Assembly (NCBI GenBank): GCA_003104995.1 | Contig: PQAO01000007.1 | Coordinates: 62,001 to 126,000 of the forward strand | Length of the DNA stretch: 64,000 nucleotides | Source: Dehalococcoidia bacterium | Lineage (GTDB): Bacteria > Chloroflexota > Dehalococcoidia > Tepidiformales > Tepidiformaceae | Direction of reading: 5' to 3' | Part shown: positions 1 to 7,442 of the stretch, in pieces | How positions within the stretch are numbered: the first letter of the stretch is position 1 | Layout: every line of letters begins with the position of its first letter | Notes under the pieces: model-generated | What the model was told of the DNA's origin: nothing | Databases searched by the model: none | Seen by the model: only the letters and a program-made list of their open reading frames with translations | Position numbers and translations under genes: made by a program

Positions 1-1
1 G

Positions 2-634
2 ACGGCCGGGGGTTACCTGGTGAAGCCGGCTTCGGGCACAGGCAAGGGCGTCATCGTCATCCAGGAATGGTGGGGCTTGAACGGCAACATCAAAGGCATC
101 GCGGACCGCTTCGCCGCGGAGGGGTTCGTCGCGCTGGCGCCGGACATGTACCACGGCAAGCTGACCGACGAGCCGGACGAGGCAGGCAAACTGCTGATGG
201 CACTGAACATCGGGCAGGCGGAGAAGGACCTCAAAGGCGCGGTGGCGTACCTCAAGGGGCTAACCGGCGGACCGGTGGGCACCGTGGGGTTCTGCATGGG
301 CGGCGCGCTTTCGCTCTTCGCGGCCTGCAACAGCAACGGTGATGTCGGCGCCTGTGTGGACTTCTATGGCGGCCACCCGATGGTGAAGTACAACTGGGAC
401 GGGCTGACGGCGCCGGTGCTGGGCATCTGGGCCGAGGATGACGGGTTCGTGAACCCGAACGTCCCCGGCTATGAGGCGGAGCTGAAGAAGCGAAACCACG
501 AGTACGAGTTCATCACCTACCCGGGCACTCACCATGCGTTCTTCAACGACGAGCACCCAGAGCCGGAATACAATCCGGCAGCAGCGAAGGCCGCGTGGGA
601 GAAGACGCTGGCCTTCTACCGTAAACACCTGTAG
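2..634 (+). CDS. Dienelactone hydrolase family protein, 5'-truncated by window edge
   Basis: Alpha/beta hydrolase of the dienelactone hydrolase family, a cytoplasmic group that opens lactone or ester substrates in aromatic degradation. The reading frame is open to the window edge and reads GYLVKPASG before an internal GTG at position 20, which fits the usual family N-terminus, so the true start lies upstream. Counting from that GTG, the family motif QEWWG falls near residue 15, the nucleophile cysteine sits in GFCMGG (residue 92), the acid is probably Asp141 in WAEDDGF and the histidine is in GTHHAF (about 171). All triad elements are present. The physiological substrate cannot be inferred. 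Downstream is an SDR gene on the same strand, 113 bp away. Confidence 0.9.
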   Translation, partial: TAGGYLVKPASGTGKGVIVIQEWWGLNGNIKGIADRFAAEGFVALAPDMYHGKLTDEPDEAGKLLMALNIGQAEKDLKGAVAYLKGLTGGPVGTVGFCMGGALSLFAACNSNGDVGACVDFYGGHPMVKYNWDGLTAPVLGIWAEDDGFVNPNVPGYEAELKKRNHEYEFITYPGTHHAFFNDEHPEPEYNPAAAKAAWEKTLAFYRKHL

Positions 635-747
635 CAGAGACGGTTAACCGCCATGGCGCCAAGGCCGCCAAAGTTAGGCCAGGCGGATTGAAGTCTCTTT
701 GGCGCGGTCCTTCGCGTTCTCGGCGTCCTGGCGGTCTGAAACGTGTT
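635..747. repeat. Intergenic imperfect inverted repeat of GGCG/CCAAGG units
   Basis: The gap between the hydrolase and the SDR holds two related arms. One runs near 648-674 (AACCGCCATGGCGCCAAGG and following bases). Its approximate reverse complement runs near 696-738 (CTTTGGCGCGGTCC and CGTCCTGGCGGT). Related GGCG-rich fragments also occur elsewhere, for example TTCCTGGCGGTTTA near 21930. It may be a degenerate dispersed element or a weak hairpin. No transposase is associated with it. Confidence 0.4.
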
Positions 748-1545
748 ATGGAGTCATCGATGGGAAAGCTGGATGGGAAGGTCGCGATCGTCACTGGCGG
801 GGCGTCGGGGATCGGGAAGGGGACCGTGGAGGCGTTCGTCGCGGAGGGCGCGCGGGTCATCGTCGGAGATGTGGACAGCGACGGGATCGGGGCGCTCATG
901 GCGAAGCTCGGGCACAACCAGGTCGATGGCTCGGAGGTCGATGTCCGGGATGAGGCGGCGGTCCAGCGGATGGTGGACCAGGCCTTCCGGCGCTTCGGGC
1001 GGCTCGACATCGCGTTCAACAACGCGGGAGTGGGGGGATTCTCGCCGATCCAGGCGTATTCGCTCGAAGACTGGGACCGGGTGCTTGGCATCTCGCTGAC
1101 GGGGACGTTCCTGTGCATCAAGCACCAGGCGGCCCGGCTCATCGCGCAGGGACAGGGCGGGAGCATCATCAACGTCGCCAGCCTGAACGCGATCCAGCCG
1201 ACCGAGGGATTCGCGGCATACTGCTCGGCGAAGGCCGGCGTGGCGATGCTGACGAAGGTCGCCGCGCTGGAGCTGGGGCGGCACAAGATCCGGGTCAACG
1301 GGATAGGGCCGGGGCTCGTCCATACCCCGGCGACCGCGGGGATGACGGCCTTGCCGGGGCTCGAGGACGCGTTTATCCACGAGGCGCCCCTGGGCCGGGC
1401 GGGCGAGCCGGAAGACGTGGCGAAGCTGGCGGTCTACCTGGCCTCGGAGGATTCGAGCCTGATGACCGGCCAGACGCTGTACATCGACGGCGGGGCGAGC
1501 CTGAAGAAGTACCCCGAGTTGTTCGGATTCTTCGGCGTGAGTTAA
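748..1545 (+). CDS. SDR family NAD(P)-dependent oxidoreductase
   Basis: Classical short-chain dehydrogenase/reductase of 265 aa, a cytoplasmic enzyme interconverting alcohols and ketones or acyl-CoA intermediates with NAD(P). The cofactor loop TGGASGIG lies near residues 16-23, NNAGVGG follows in the core, and the catalytic Tyr-x3-Lys is YCSAK. The C-terminal IDGGAS motif is typical. I chose ATG 748; ATG 760 (MGKLDGK) is equally good, and neither has a strong Shine-Dalgarno. Earlier in-frame codons read like intergenic repeat. It converges with the VOC gene, the stops being 1 bp apart. The substrate is unknown; 3-hydroxyacyl or diol dehydrogenase activity are options. Confidence 0.9.
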   Translation: MESSMGKLDGKVAIVTGGASGIGKGTVEAFVAEGARVIVGDVDSDGIGALMAKLGHNQVDGSEVDVRDEAAVQRMVDQAFRRFGRLDIAFNNAGVGGFSPIQAYSLEDWDRVLGISLTGTFLCIKHQAARLIAQGQGGSIINVASLNAIQPTEGFAAYCSAKAGVAMLTKVAALELGRHKIRVNGIGPGLVHTPATAGMTALPGLEDAFIHEAPLGRAGEPEDVAKLAVYLASEDSSLMTGQTLYIDGGASLKKYPELFGFFGVS

Positions 1546-1546
1546 C

Positions 1547-2428
1547 TCAGACGTACTCCAGAAGCTGCATGCCGAGGCCTGCAAGCTCGTCCCCGGGGAT
1601 GCTCGCGCGGCGGGTACCGGGGATGACCCCCGGCTCAGGGTCTGACACGGTGAACCCGCGTTCCCGGGCCAACGAGACTGCATCATCGAGACGACCGGAG
1701 ACCTGCCAGGCGGCCATGCTGGCGAGCGATGCCGGGCGCCCGGCCAGGCGGCTCTCGGGCCCGTCAGGGCCGAGCAGCTCGAAGATGGCATCACCGATCT
1801 GGAGCTGGCGGATGATCATGCCGGGGGGCCGGATTTCGCCCACGAGCGGGACGCCGAGGGTGCCGTTCCAGAATGCGGTCGCCGCTTCGATGTCAGGGGC
1901 GACCGCGGCGAGGTGATCCAGCCGCTTCAACGGAAACGTGTGGGCGAAGCGGCCAGCCGCGAGGGAACGCTCGTAGCGGGCGTCCCAGGTCTCGGGGTAC
2001 TGGAGGATGGTCACGGTGAAGGGGAGCGCGCCGGCGGTGTCGACGACTGCTGTGTCGGCGATCTTGCGGCCGTCGCTGGCCTGGACTTCGCGCAGGTCCG
2101 TGCTCATGCCGGCGGCGGCAAGGCGTTGAACAAGCCCCGCGATGTCGCGGGTGCCGAAAGCGAACGAGGAAAGGGCGCCGCCACGGTCCGCGGCCTCGAG
2201 GTAGTGGGCGCGGGAGCCCACCCCGACAACGGCACGGTCGGTGATACCCAGGAGTTCGAGGTAGGCGAAGTTCGGCGCACCGGTGCCGATGAAGGCTGCG
2301 CGGTTGGCAGTACCCATACCCTGGTGCTCCATGAGCGGCGTGAGGGTGAGGCCAAGGCGCTCGTAGGCGGCCGCAGCCGCGGCGAGGTCCGGGACGGGGA
2401 GGACGAGGTGGTCGATTCGGTCGAGCAT
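1547..2428 (-). CDS. VOC (glyoxalase/dioxygenase superfamily) protein, two-domain
   Basis: Protein of 293 aa in the vicinal-oxygen-chelate fold, whose members include glyoxalases, ring-cleavage dioxygenases and epimerases. Two tandem modules are visible: residues 1-140 start with LDRIDHLVLPVPD, and residues about 150-290 start with LKRLDHLAAVAPDIEAA. Both have the metal-ligand His in the 'xLDH' context, and further Glu/His candidates lie in the second module (FELLGPDG). The ATG at 2428 places the start directly at the first domain; the longer upstream extension reads as low-complexity and is rejected. The exact reaction cannot be called. It is divergent from the SDR gene at 2510. Confidence 0.8.
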   Translation of the reverse strand: MLDRIDHLVLPVPDLAAAAAAYERLGLTLTPLMEHQGMGTANRAAFIGTGAPNFAYLELLGITDRAVVGVGSRAHYLEAADRGGALSSFAFGTRDIAGLVQRLAAAGMSTDLREVQASDGRKIADTAVVDTAGALPFTVTILQYPETWDARYERSLAAGRFAHTFPLKRLDHLAAVAPDIEAATAFWNGTLGVPLVGEIRPPGMIIRQLQIGDAIFELLGPDGPESRLAGRPASLASMAAWQVSGRLDDAVSLARERGFTVSDPEPGVIPGTRRASIPGDELAGLGMQLLEYV

Positions 2429-2509
2429 GGCTGGATTGTAGCGGTGCAGGCATGAGGGCACTCGGTGACGTAGACTCGCACGCGCACTCCAAAGGGGGGT
2501 CAAGCATTC

Positions 2510-3331
2510 ATGGGCAAGCTAGACGGGAGAGTCGCGGTAGTCACCGGGGCGGCATCGGGGAACGGCCGGGGGATGGCCGTGCGGTTCGCCGAGGACGGGG
2601 CCGATGTCGTGATCGCCGACCTGAACGAGGCGGGCATGCAGGAGACCGCCCGGATGGTCCGGCAGCAGGAGCGCCAGGCGCTGACGGTCCGCTGCGACGT
2701 GGCGAACAAGGCAGAGATCGATGCGCTGTTCGCCGCGACGGTCGAGCGGTTCGGCCGGGTGGACATCGCGGTGGCGAATGCGGGCGTGGCCGAGCGGGAG
2801 ACGGACTGCCTGATCATGACCGAGGAGCAGTGGGACCGCACAATCGACATCAACCTGAAAGGCGTGTTCTTCACGCTGCAGGCGGCGGCGAACGAGATGA
2901 TCCGGCAGGGCGAGGGTGGCCGGCTGATCGCGATCGCCAGCATCCTGGCGGAGTGGGGGAGCGCGGGGACCCCGGCCTACTGCGCGAGCAAGGGCGGCGT
3001 GAAGCAACTGGTGAAGTCGTTCGCACAGGCCGTCGGCAGCTTCGGCATCACCTGCAACGCCATCGGGCCAGGGTTCATCGAAACCGAGATGACGCGGATG
3101 ATCCGGGAGAACCCGATGGTCCAGGACATGCTGGTGGACCGGACACCGGTGGGCTCTTTCGGGCAGCCCGAGGACGTGGCGGCGGTGGCGGCTTTCCTGG
3201 CAAGCGACGAGGCACGCTTCGTCAATGGGACTACGATCTTCCCCGACGGTGGCATCACCAGCGGGAACTACAGCGGCCGGATGCGGCAGGCGACGCTTGC
3301 CGCCCGGGCAGAACAGGACAAGCAGGCATGA
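2510..3331 (+). CDS. SDR family oxidoreductase
   Basis: Second short-chain dehydrogenase, 273 aa. The nucleotide loop is TGAASGNGRG (residues about 12-21), with Asn where most SDRs have Ile or Leu before the conserved Gly; the fold should tolerate this. The catalytic motif is YCASK, and PDGGITSG closes the domain. A 30-residue alanine-rich tail follows. ATG 2510 is preceded by a G-rich run (AAAGGGGGG) 11 bp upstream. The stop overlaps the ATG of the downstream hydrolase (ATGA), so the two are translationally coupled. It is likely an NAD-dependent dehydrogenase of lipid or xenobiotic breakdown; the substrate is unknown. Confidence 0.88.
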   Translation: MGKLDGRVAVVTGAASGNGRGMAVRFAEDGADVVIADLNEAGMQETARMVRQQERQALTVRCDVANKAEIDALFAATVERFGRVDIAVANAGVAERETDCLIMTEEQWDRTIDINLKGVFFTLQAAANEMIRQGEGGRLIAIASILAEWGSAGTPAYCASKGGVKQLVKSFAQAVGSFGITCNAIGPGFIETEMTRMIRENPMVQDMLVDRTPVGSFGQPEDVAAVAAFLASDEARFVNGTTIFPDGGITSGNYSGRMRQATLAARAEQDKQA

Positions 3332-4134
3332 AGACCGGCGAAACGACGCTCGAATCGAAAGGAGCGACCCTCTACGCGCAGTGGTGGCTGCCCGAAGGCG
3401 AGCCCCGCGCCGTTGTCGCGATTGTCCACGGCTACGCGGAGCACAGCGGCCGCTACGCGCAGACCGCGGCCGATCTCGTCGCGAAAGGGTACGCGGTCGA
3501 GGCGCTGGACCTGCGCGGACACGGGCGCTCGTCCGGGGAGCGGGTGTACGTGGAGAGCTACGAGGACTACCTCAACGACGTGGACGCATTTCTCGAGCGC
3601 GTGCGGGGGCAGCACCCGGGGAAGAAGCTTTTCCTGCTGGGACACAGCATGGGGGGCGGGGTGGTGTCGTCGTACATCATCGACCGGAAGCCGGTGCTGG
3701 ACGGGGTGATCCTGAGCGGGGCGGCGATGCTGGCCCGCCGGGAGGAGCCGCCGGCAGGCGCAGCTCCAACGCCGCCACGGAGTGGGCCTCTGCCGGCGGA
3801 GACGATCTCGCGCGATCCGGCAGTGGTGGCGGCCTACGAGAGCGACCCGCTGGTCTATCGGGGAGCACCCCCGGACCGCTCGGGCGCAGCCTGGGCGGGC
3901 GCCTACATGGCGGTGCAGGAGGGCATGGCCGGCATCGCCTACCCGCTACTCATCCTCCACGGGACTGACGACAAGCTGGTGCCGTACCGGGGAAGCGTGC
4001 AACTCAACGAGGTGGCGCGCTCGACAGACAAGACGCTCAAGCTGTACGACGGCCTTTATCACGAAGTGCTGAACGAGCCGGAGCGCGACCAGGTGATCGC
4101 CGACATATCGGCCTGGCTGGACGCGCGAAGCTGA
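3328..4134 (+). CDS. Alpha/beta hydrolase, monoacylglycerol lipase-like
   Basis: Serine hydrolase of 268 aa resembling monoacylglycerol lipases/lysophospholipases (Hydrolase_4 family). The oxyanion segment is VHGYAEHSGRY, the nucleophile elbow is GHSMGGG (near residue 115), and the family-typical LDLRGHGRSSG precedes it. The acid is probably in HGTDDKLVP, and the histidine in GLYHEVLNEP is very typical of the family. The ATG at 3328 overlaps the TGA of the preceding SDR, which fixes the start; longer in-frame readings upstream are the antisense-like frame of the SDR gene. It probably releases fatty acids from glycerides and feeds the acyl-CoA enzymes of this region. Confidence 0.9.
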   Translation: MKTGETTLESKGATLYAQWWLPEGEPRAVVAIVHGYAEHSGRYAQTAADLVAKGYAVEALDLRGHGRSSGERVYVESYEDYLNDVDAFLERVRGQHPGKKLFLLGHSMGGGVVSSYIIDRKPVLDGVILSGAAMLARREEPPAGAAPTPPRSGPLPAETISRDPAVVAAYESDPLVYRGAPPDRSGAAWAGAYMAVQEGMAGIAYPLLILHGTDDKLVPYRGSVQLNEVARSTDKTLKLYDGLYHEVLNEPERDQVIADISAWLDARS

Positions 4135-4141
4135 GGGAACC

Positions 4142-4348
4142 ATGAAGACATCGTTTTACGAAGCTGACGCGTTCAGCGGGAGCAAGGGCGAGCACTACTG
4201 CACGATCGACTCGGACTACCGGTTCGAGAAAGGTGACGAGGTCTGGGTCGAGGCGAATGGCAAGCGCGTGAAGCTGCGCATCACCTGGGTGAACGTGACC
4301 GTGAAGGACGGCGTGGTCATGCGCGACTTGCTGGGGCTCAAACTCTAG
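4142..4348 (+). CDS. Small hypothetical protein (68 aa)
   Basis: Short protein with ATG at 4142 just after GAGGGAACC, which includes a reasonable ribosome-binding site. It begins MKTSFYEADAFSG and is rich in charged residues and beta-strand propensity (DEVWVEANGKRVKLRITW), suggesting a small beta-barrel or SH3-like fold. It follows the lipase-like gene by 7 bp on the same strand, so it is probably co-transcribed. No signal peptide, transmembrane segment or metal motif is seen. I do not recognise the family. Codon use and GC content match the neighbours, supporting a real gene. Confidence 0.65.
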   Translation: MKTSFYEADAFSGSKGEHYCTIDSDYRFEKGDEVWVEANGKRVKLRITWVNVTVKDGVVMRDLLGLKL

Positions 4349-4357
4349 CCCGGCTGG

Positions 4358-5401
4358 CTACTCGTCCGAGTCGTCCGCGGCGATGCCGAGCAAGGCCTTC
4401 TTCGCGGGGATCTCCTTCGCGACATCGCGGAGGGTATCGAGCACCTTGTTGTTCACCGCGTCGCGGGCGGCGCGGATGGCGCTGAAGACGGCCCGCGCGT
4501 TGGAGCGGCCATGGCCGATGACCACGATGCCGTCAACGCCGACGAGCTGGGCTCCGCCGTACTCCGCGTAATCGAGGCGGCGCTTCACTTTGCGGAGTTC
4601 GGACATGAGGACGAGCCCTGCCGCCTTGTTCCAGGGTGTCAGTTCTACTGCCTTGCGGATCTCGGTGAACATCAACTCGGCGATGCCCTCAGCCGTCTTG
4701 AGCACAACGTTCCCGGTGAAGCCGTCCATGACCGCAATGTCGCAGACACCCCGCGTGAGGTCCTTGCCTTCGACGTTGCCGATAAAGTTGAGGCGGCTGG
4801 CGCGGAGCGCCTGGTTGACGTCGATCGTGAGCTGGTTGCCCTTGGTGTCTTCTTCTCCGATGGAGAGCAGACCGACCTTCGGGTTAGAGACGCCGAACAT
4901 GCGCTCCATGTAGGCAGCACCCATGTAGGCAAACTGGACCAGGTGGATGGGACGGCACTCAGCGTTAGCGCCGACATCCAGGAGCATGGTGAGGCGGCCT
5001 TCGCCGGTCGGGAAGATCGTGGCGAGAGCGGGGCGGCCGATGCCCTTGATTCGGCCGAGCGTGAGCAGGGCTGCGGCCATCGATGCACCGGTGTTCCCCG
5101 CGGTGACGAAGGCGTCGGCCTTCCCCTCCTTGACCAGCCGGATGCCGACGTTAATCGAGCTGTTCGGCTTTGCTTTCACGGCGTCAGTCGCGTGCTCGTC
5201 CATCTCGATGATGTCGGGCGCTTCGACGACCTTGAGTCCCTTGACCTCGGCAGTGCCCTGCATTTCGTGGCGGATCGCCTCGGTCTGTCCGACCAGGGTC
5301 ACCTCGACGCCGAGCCCGCCCACGGCCATCAGGGCGCCCGCGACGATTTCGCCCGGCGCGTTGTCTCCACCCATCGCGTCGACCACGATGCGAGCTGTCA
5401 T
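4358..5401 (-). CDS. plsX: Phosphate acyltransferase PlsX
   Basis: PlsX converts acyl-ACP and phosphate into acyl-phosphate, the acyl donor for PlsY in phospholipid synthesis, and is peripheral to the membrane. The protein is 347 aa, normal for the family. The N-terminus IVVDAMGGDNAPGEIV is diagnostic, as are DEHATDAVKAKPNSS, AGNTGA and the C-terminal GVDGIVVIGHGRSNA. The ATG overlaps the stop of the upstream methyltransferase (ATGA), so translation is coupled. The usual partners (rpmF, fabH, fabD, acpP) are not adjacent, which is unusual compared with many bacteria. It is convergent with the 68-aa protein gene, 9 bp apart. Confidence 0.95.
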   Translation of the reverse strand: MTARIVVDAMGGDNAPGEIVAGALMAVGGLGVEVTLVGQTEAIRHEMQGTAEVKGLKVVEAPDIIEMDEHATDAVKAKPNSSINVGIRLVKEGKADAFVTAGNTGASMAAALLTLGRIKGIGRPALATIFPTGEGRLTMLLDVGANAECRPIHLVQFAYMGAAYMERMFGVSNPKVGLLSIGEEDTKGNQLTIDVNQALRASRLNFIGNVEGKDLTRGVCDIAVMDGFTGNVVLKTAEGIAELMFTEIRKAVELTPWNKAAGLVLMSELRKVKRRLDYAEYGGAQLVGVDGIVVIGHGRSNARAVFSAIRAARDAVNNKVLDTLRDVAKEIPAKKALLGIAADDSDE

Positions 5402-6162
5402 CCGTTCTTCCTCCGGGCGATGGCGATCATCCGCTCGCTGTCGTTGGTCAGCGGGCCGAGGTCATAGTCGCCGTACATATCGACGAGCGCCAGCCCGGCG
5501 AGGTCGAGCAGGTATTCGAGCTCGAAGCGGTAGAGGTAGCGCAGGCGGTGCTCGCTCACGCGGCGGCGGACCGAGCCGTCGTCGGCAAGGGTTTCGTAGG
5601 TTACCCGCAGGTGGCGCGTTTGCGCGGCAAGGTCGTCCTCGTGCATGTGCCAGCAGTCGAAGCGGACACCCGAGGCGGTCTCGCCGGTGAAGGTGAGCAT
5701 GGGCTGGCCGTTGGAGCCTGGATCGAGCCAGAGCGCCGGGCCGGGCACATCGACCGCCAGGAGGCCGTTGAAGGTCAGCGCCGCCGCGATGGCGCGGAGC
5801 GTGGCGAGCTGGGCCTCCCCGTCCTCGCAGTAGAGGAATACGTCCAGGGGGAGCAGGGCAAAGCCATAGTGGTCCGGTTCGAGCGCGAGGCTGGTGACGC
5901 TGCCCTCGATGAGGGTAACGTCGATGGCCTCTTCCTCGGCGCGCGCACGGGCAAGCTGGAGCATCGCGGGCGAGAGATCGACCCCTGTGACTGTGTGGCC
6001 ATTGAGCGCGAGTTCGAGAGCGACGCGGCCCGTGCCGCAACCGACCTCGAGAACTGGCCGATCGGTCCGGCCGGCGAAGGACAGCCAGAGACCGATGTCA
6101 TCGGCAAAGGCGGAATGGATGGCGTCGTAGAAGTCCGCATCAACAGCGTAGGCGTCTGGCAC
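5398..6162 (-). CDS. Class I SAM-dependent methyltransferase
   Basis: Rossmann-fold methyltransferase of 254 aa. Motif I is LEVGCGTGRVALELA (residues about 39-53), followed by GVDLSPAMLQLAR (motif post I) and the LLPLDVFLY segment (motif IV region). The C-terminal half is a beta-rich substrate domain (RHLRVTYETL, RHRLRYLYRFELEYLL), often seen in ubiquinone/menaquinone-type or small-molecule methyltransferases. The start is GTG at 6162. It is the first gene of a two-gene coupled unit with plsX. The substrate is unknown. A pair of 13-bp direct repeats lies just upstream. Confidence 0.88.
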   Translation of the reverse strand: MPDAYAVDADFYDAIHSAFADDIGLWLSFAGRTDRPVLEVGCGTGRVALELALNGHTVTGVDLSPAMLQLARARAEEEAIDVTLIEGSVTSLALEPDHYGFALLPLDVFLYCEDGEAQLATLRAIAAALTFNGLLAVDVPGPALWLDPGSNGQPMLTFTGETASGVRFDCWHMHEDDLAAQTRHLRVTYETLADDGSVRRRVSEHRLRYLYRFELEYLLDLAGLALVDMYGDYDLGPLTNDSERMIAIARRKNG

Positions 6163-6165
6163 GCT

Positions 6166-6199
6166 GCGATTGTCGATTGCGGATTGGCGATTGTCGATT
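6166..6199. repeat. Two 13-bp direct repeats upstream of methyltransferase
   Basis: GCGATTGTCGATT occurs at 6166-6178 and again at 6187-6199, separated by 8 bases that themselves contain a partial copy (GCGGATTG). It lies 4 bp upstream of the GTG of the methyltransferase gene. It could be slipped-strand duplication or a binding site; nothing else supports a function. Confidence 0.5.
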
Positions 6200-6275
6200 C
6201 GACGCCGGGAGGCAACGCACGCAACTGTTACCTGGATCGTTGTTGGAAGGATATGGCCCGGCCGAAGCTAGAGAT

Positions 6276-6350
6276 GTGAAACACCTGGTGTTCGGCCTGG
6301 CAATCGTAATGGCGTACTTCGTGTTCCCCGGCTGCACGGGGATGGGTTAG
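6276..6350 (+). CDS. Possible 24-aa membrane microprotein
   Basis: Short frame with GTG start at 6276 and TAG at 6348. The peptide is MKHLVFGLAIVMAYFVFPGC followed by TGMG: one lysine-led hydrophobic helix of about 17 residues, then a Cys/Gly tail. It occupies a gap of nearly 200 bp with no other gene. The ribosome-binding site is weak (GAAG 10 bp upstream). The strongly hydrophobic composition is unlike a random frame, but its short length keeps confidence low. It resembles in layout the 28-aa membrane peptide at 43139-43225. Confidence 0.35.
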   Translation: MKHLVFGLAIVMAYFVFPGCTGMG

Positions 6351-6356
6351 CGCGGC

Positions 6357-6647
6357 TCAGGCGCCGGGCTCCAGCCAGTACTCGCGGCCATCGGGCGTGC
6401 GGCCGAGCAGGCCCAGGTCAACCATGTCGCGCCGGAGGCGGGCCGCGTCGCGGAAGAGGCTCCACGTGTCCAGGATGGCGTTGACTTCGGGCTCCGAATA
6501 GCGTCGCGAGCCTTCGAACTTGGCCACGAGGTAGCAGGCAGCGAGCACCTGGAGCGAGCGTTTCGCGGGCCAACCAGTCAGGCGGCCCTGCGGGTCGAGC
6601 CACGTGCCGAGCCTGCGGGCGGCCTCGGCGGGCGACGGTGCACTCAC
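6357..6647 (-). CDS. DUF2087 domain-containing protein
   Basis: Small cytoplasmic protein (96 aa) of the DUF2087 family, which is often fused or adjacent to ArsR-type regulators. Characteristic features are the LTGWPAKRSLQVLAACYLVAKFEGSRRYSEPEVNAIL stretch (residues about 23-60) and the LRRDMVDLGLLGRT...YWLEP ending. Its GTG start overlaps the stop of the upstream enoyl-CoA hydratase (GTGA), so the genes are coupled. The biochemical role is unknown; the winged-helix-like pattern suggests nucleic-acid binding, which is inference. Confidence 0.82.
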   Translation of the reverse strand: MSAPSPAEAARRLGTWLDPQGRLTGWPAKRSLQVLAACYLVAKFEGSRRYSEPEVNAILDTWSLFRDAARLRRDMVDLGLLGRTPDGREYWLEPGA

Positions 6648-7426
6648 TCGCGCTTGCGCTCTTCGGCCAGCAGGCGTGAGAGCACCAGGTAGTCGCGGTC
6701 GCTGTGGGTCACGTGGGCGGGCACCATCGACTCGGCGAGTGCGTTGCAGGTGGACTTGGTGAGGGCGAGCGAGACGGGATCCTTGTCGAGCAGCTTGCGG
6801 GCGAGGTCGCGGGCGCGTGAGAGGATCTCCGCATCGGGCACGCGGTGGTTGAGGAAACCCCAGCGGAGGGCGTCCTCGCTGGAGAAGCGGTCACAGGTCA
6901 TCACGAGCTCTTTGGTGCGGGCCGGGCCGAGCTCACGCATCAGGCGGGGCAGGGCGTTCCAGGTCAGGGGTATCTCCAGGTCGACCTCGGGGATGGAGAA
7001 CCAACTCGATTCAGCGGCGACGCGGATGTCGAGACAGGCGAGGAAGACGACCGCACCACCAATGGCGAGGCCGTTGACGGCGCCGATCGTGACCTGGTCG
7101 AGCCCTTCGAGCGCCGCGCAGGTACGGTTGCCCGCGCTCGAACGGATGCGTTCGCGAAGAGGCGAGCGCTCGGCGTTAGCGGAAGCAAGGGCAGGCCGAT
7201 TGGGGTCGGAAGTGCTGCCTCCGAGGTCGGCACCCGCGGAGAAGGCCCGGCCGGCCCCGGTGACGATGACCACGCGGGCGTCACCGTCATCGGCCAGGTC
7301 ACGGCAGGCCTGCTGGATCTCGGCGTGCATCCTGGCGTTGATGGCGTTGAGTTTCTCGGGGCGGTTGAGGGTGATGGTGACAAGGCCCGGCAGTTCGTCG
7401 TCGCGCTCGATAGTGATGGTTTCCAT
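6644..7426 (-). CDS. Enoyl-CoA hydratase/isomerase family protein
   Basis: Crotonase-fold enzyme of 260 aa acting in fatty-acid or related acyl-CoA beta-oxidation. The oxyanion-hole segments are GRAFSAGADLGG (residues about 60-71) and NGLAIGGAVVFLACLDIRVA. SIPEVDLEIP carries a Glu in the usual catalytic neighbourhood, and the first catalytic Glu position is not obvious. ATG 7426 gives a canonical N-terminus (METITIERDDELPGLVTITL); in-frame codons further upstream lie inside the next gene. Downstream it overlaps the DUF2087 gene; upstream is an SDR gene 16 bp away, so all three are probably one transcript. Confidence 0.92.
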   Translation of the reverse strand: METITIERDDELPGLVTITLNRPEKLNAINARMHAEIQQACRDLADDGDARVVIVTGAGRAFSAGADLGGSTSDPNRPALASANAERSPLRERIRSSAGNRTCAALEGLDQVTIGAVNGLAIGGAVVFLACLDIRVAAESSWFSIPEVDLEIPLTWNALPRLMRELGPARTKELVMTCDRFSSEDALRWGFLNHRVPDAEILSRARDLARKLLDKDPVSLALTKSTCNALAESMVPAHVTHSDRDYLVLSRLLAEERKRE

Positions 7427-7442
7427 GGGTTGCCCTCCGGGG

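Noticed and set aside
754-1794. Long antisense frame opposite the SDR gene
   Set aside because: Composition is Arg/Pro/Ser rich with no domain; it is a GC-rich shadow of the SDR and VOC genes.
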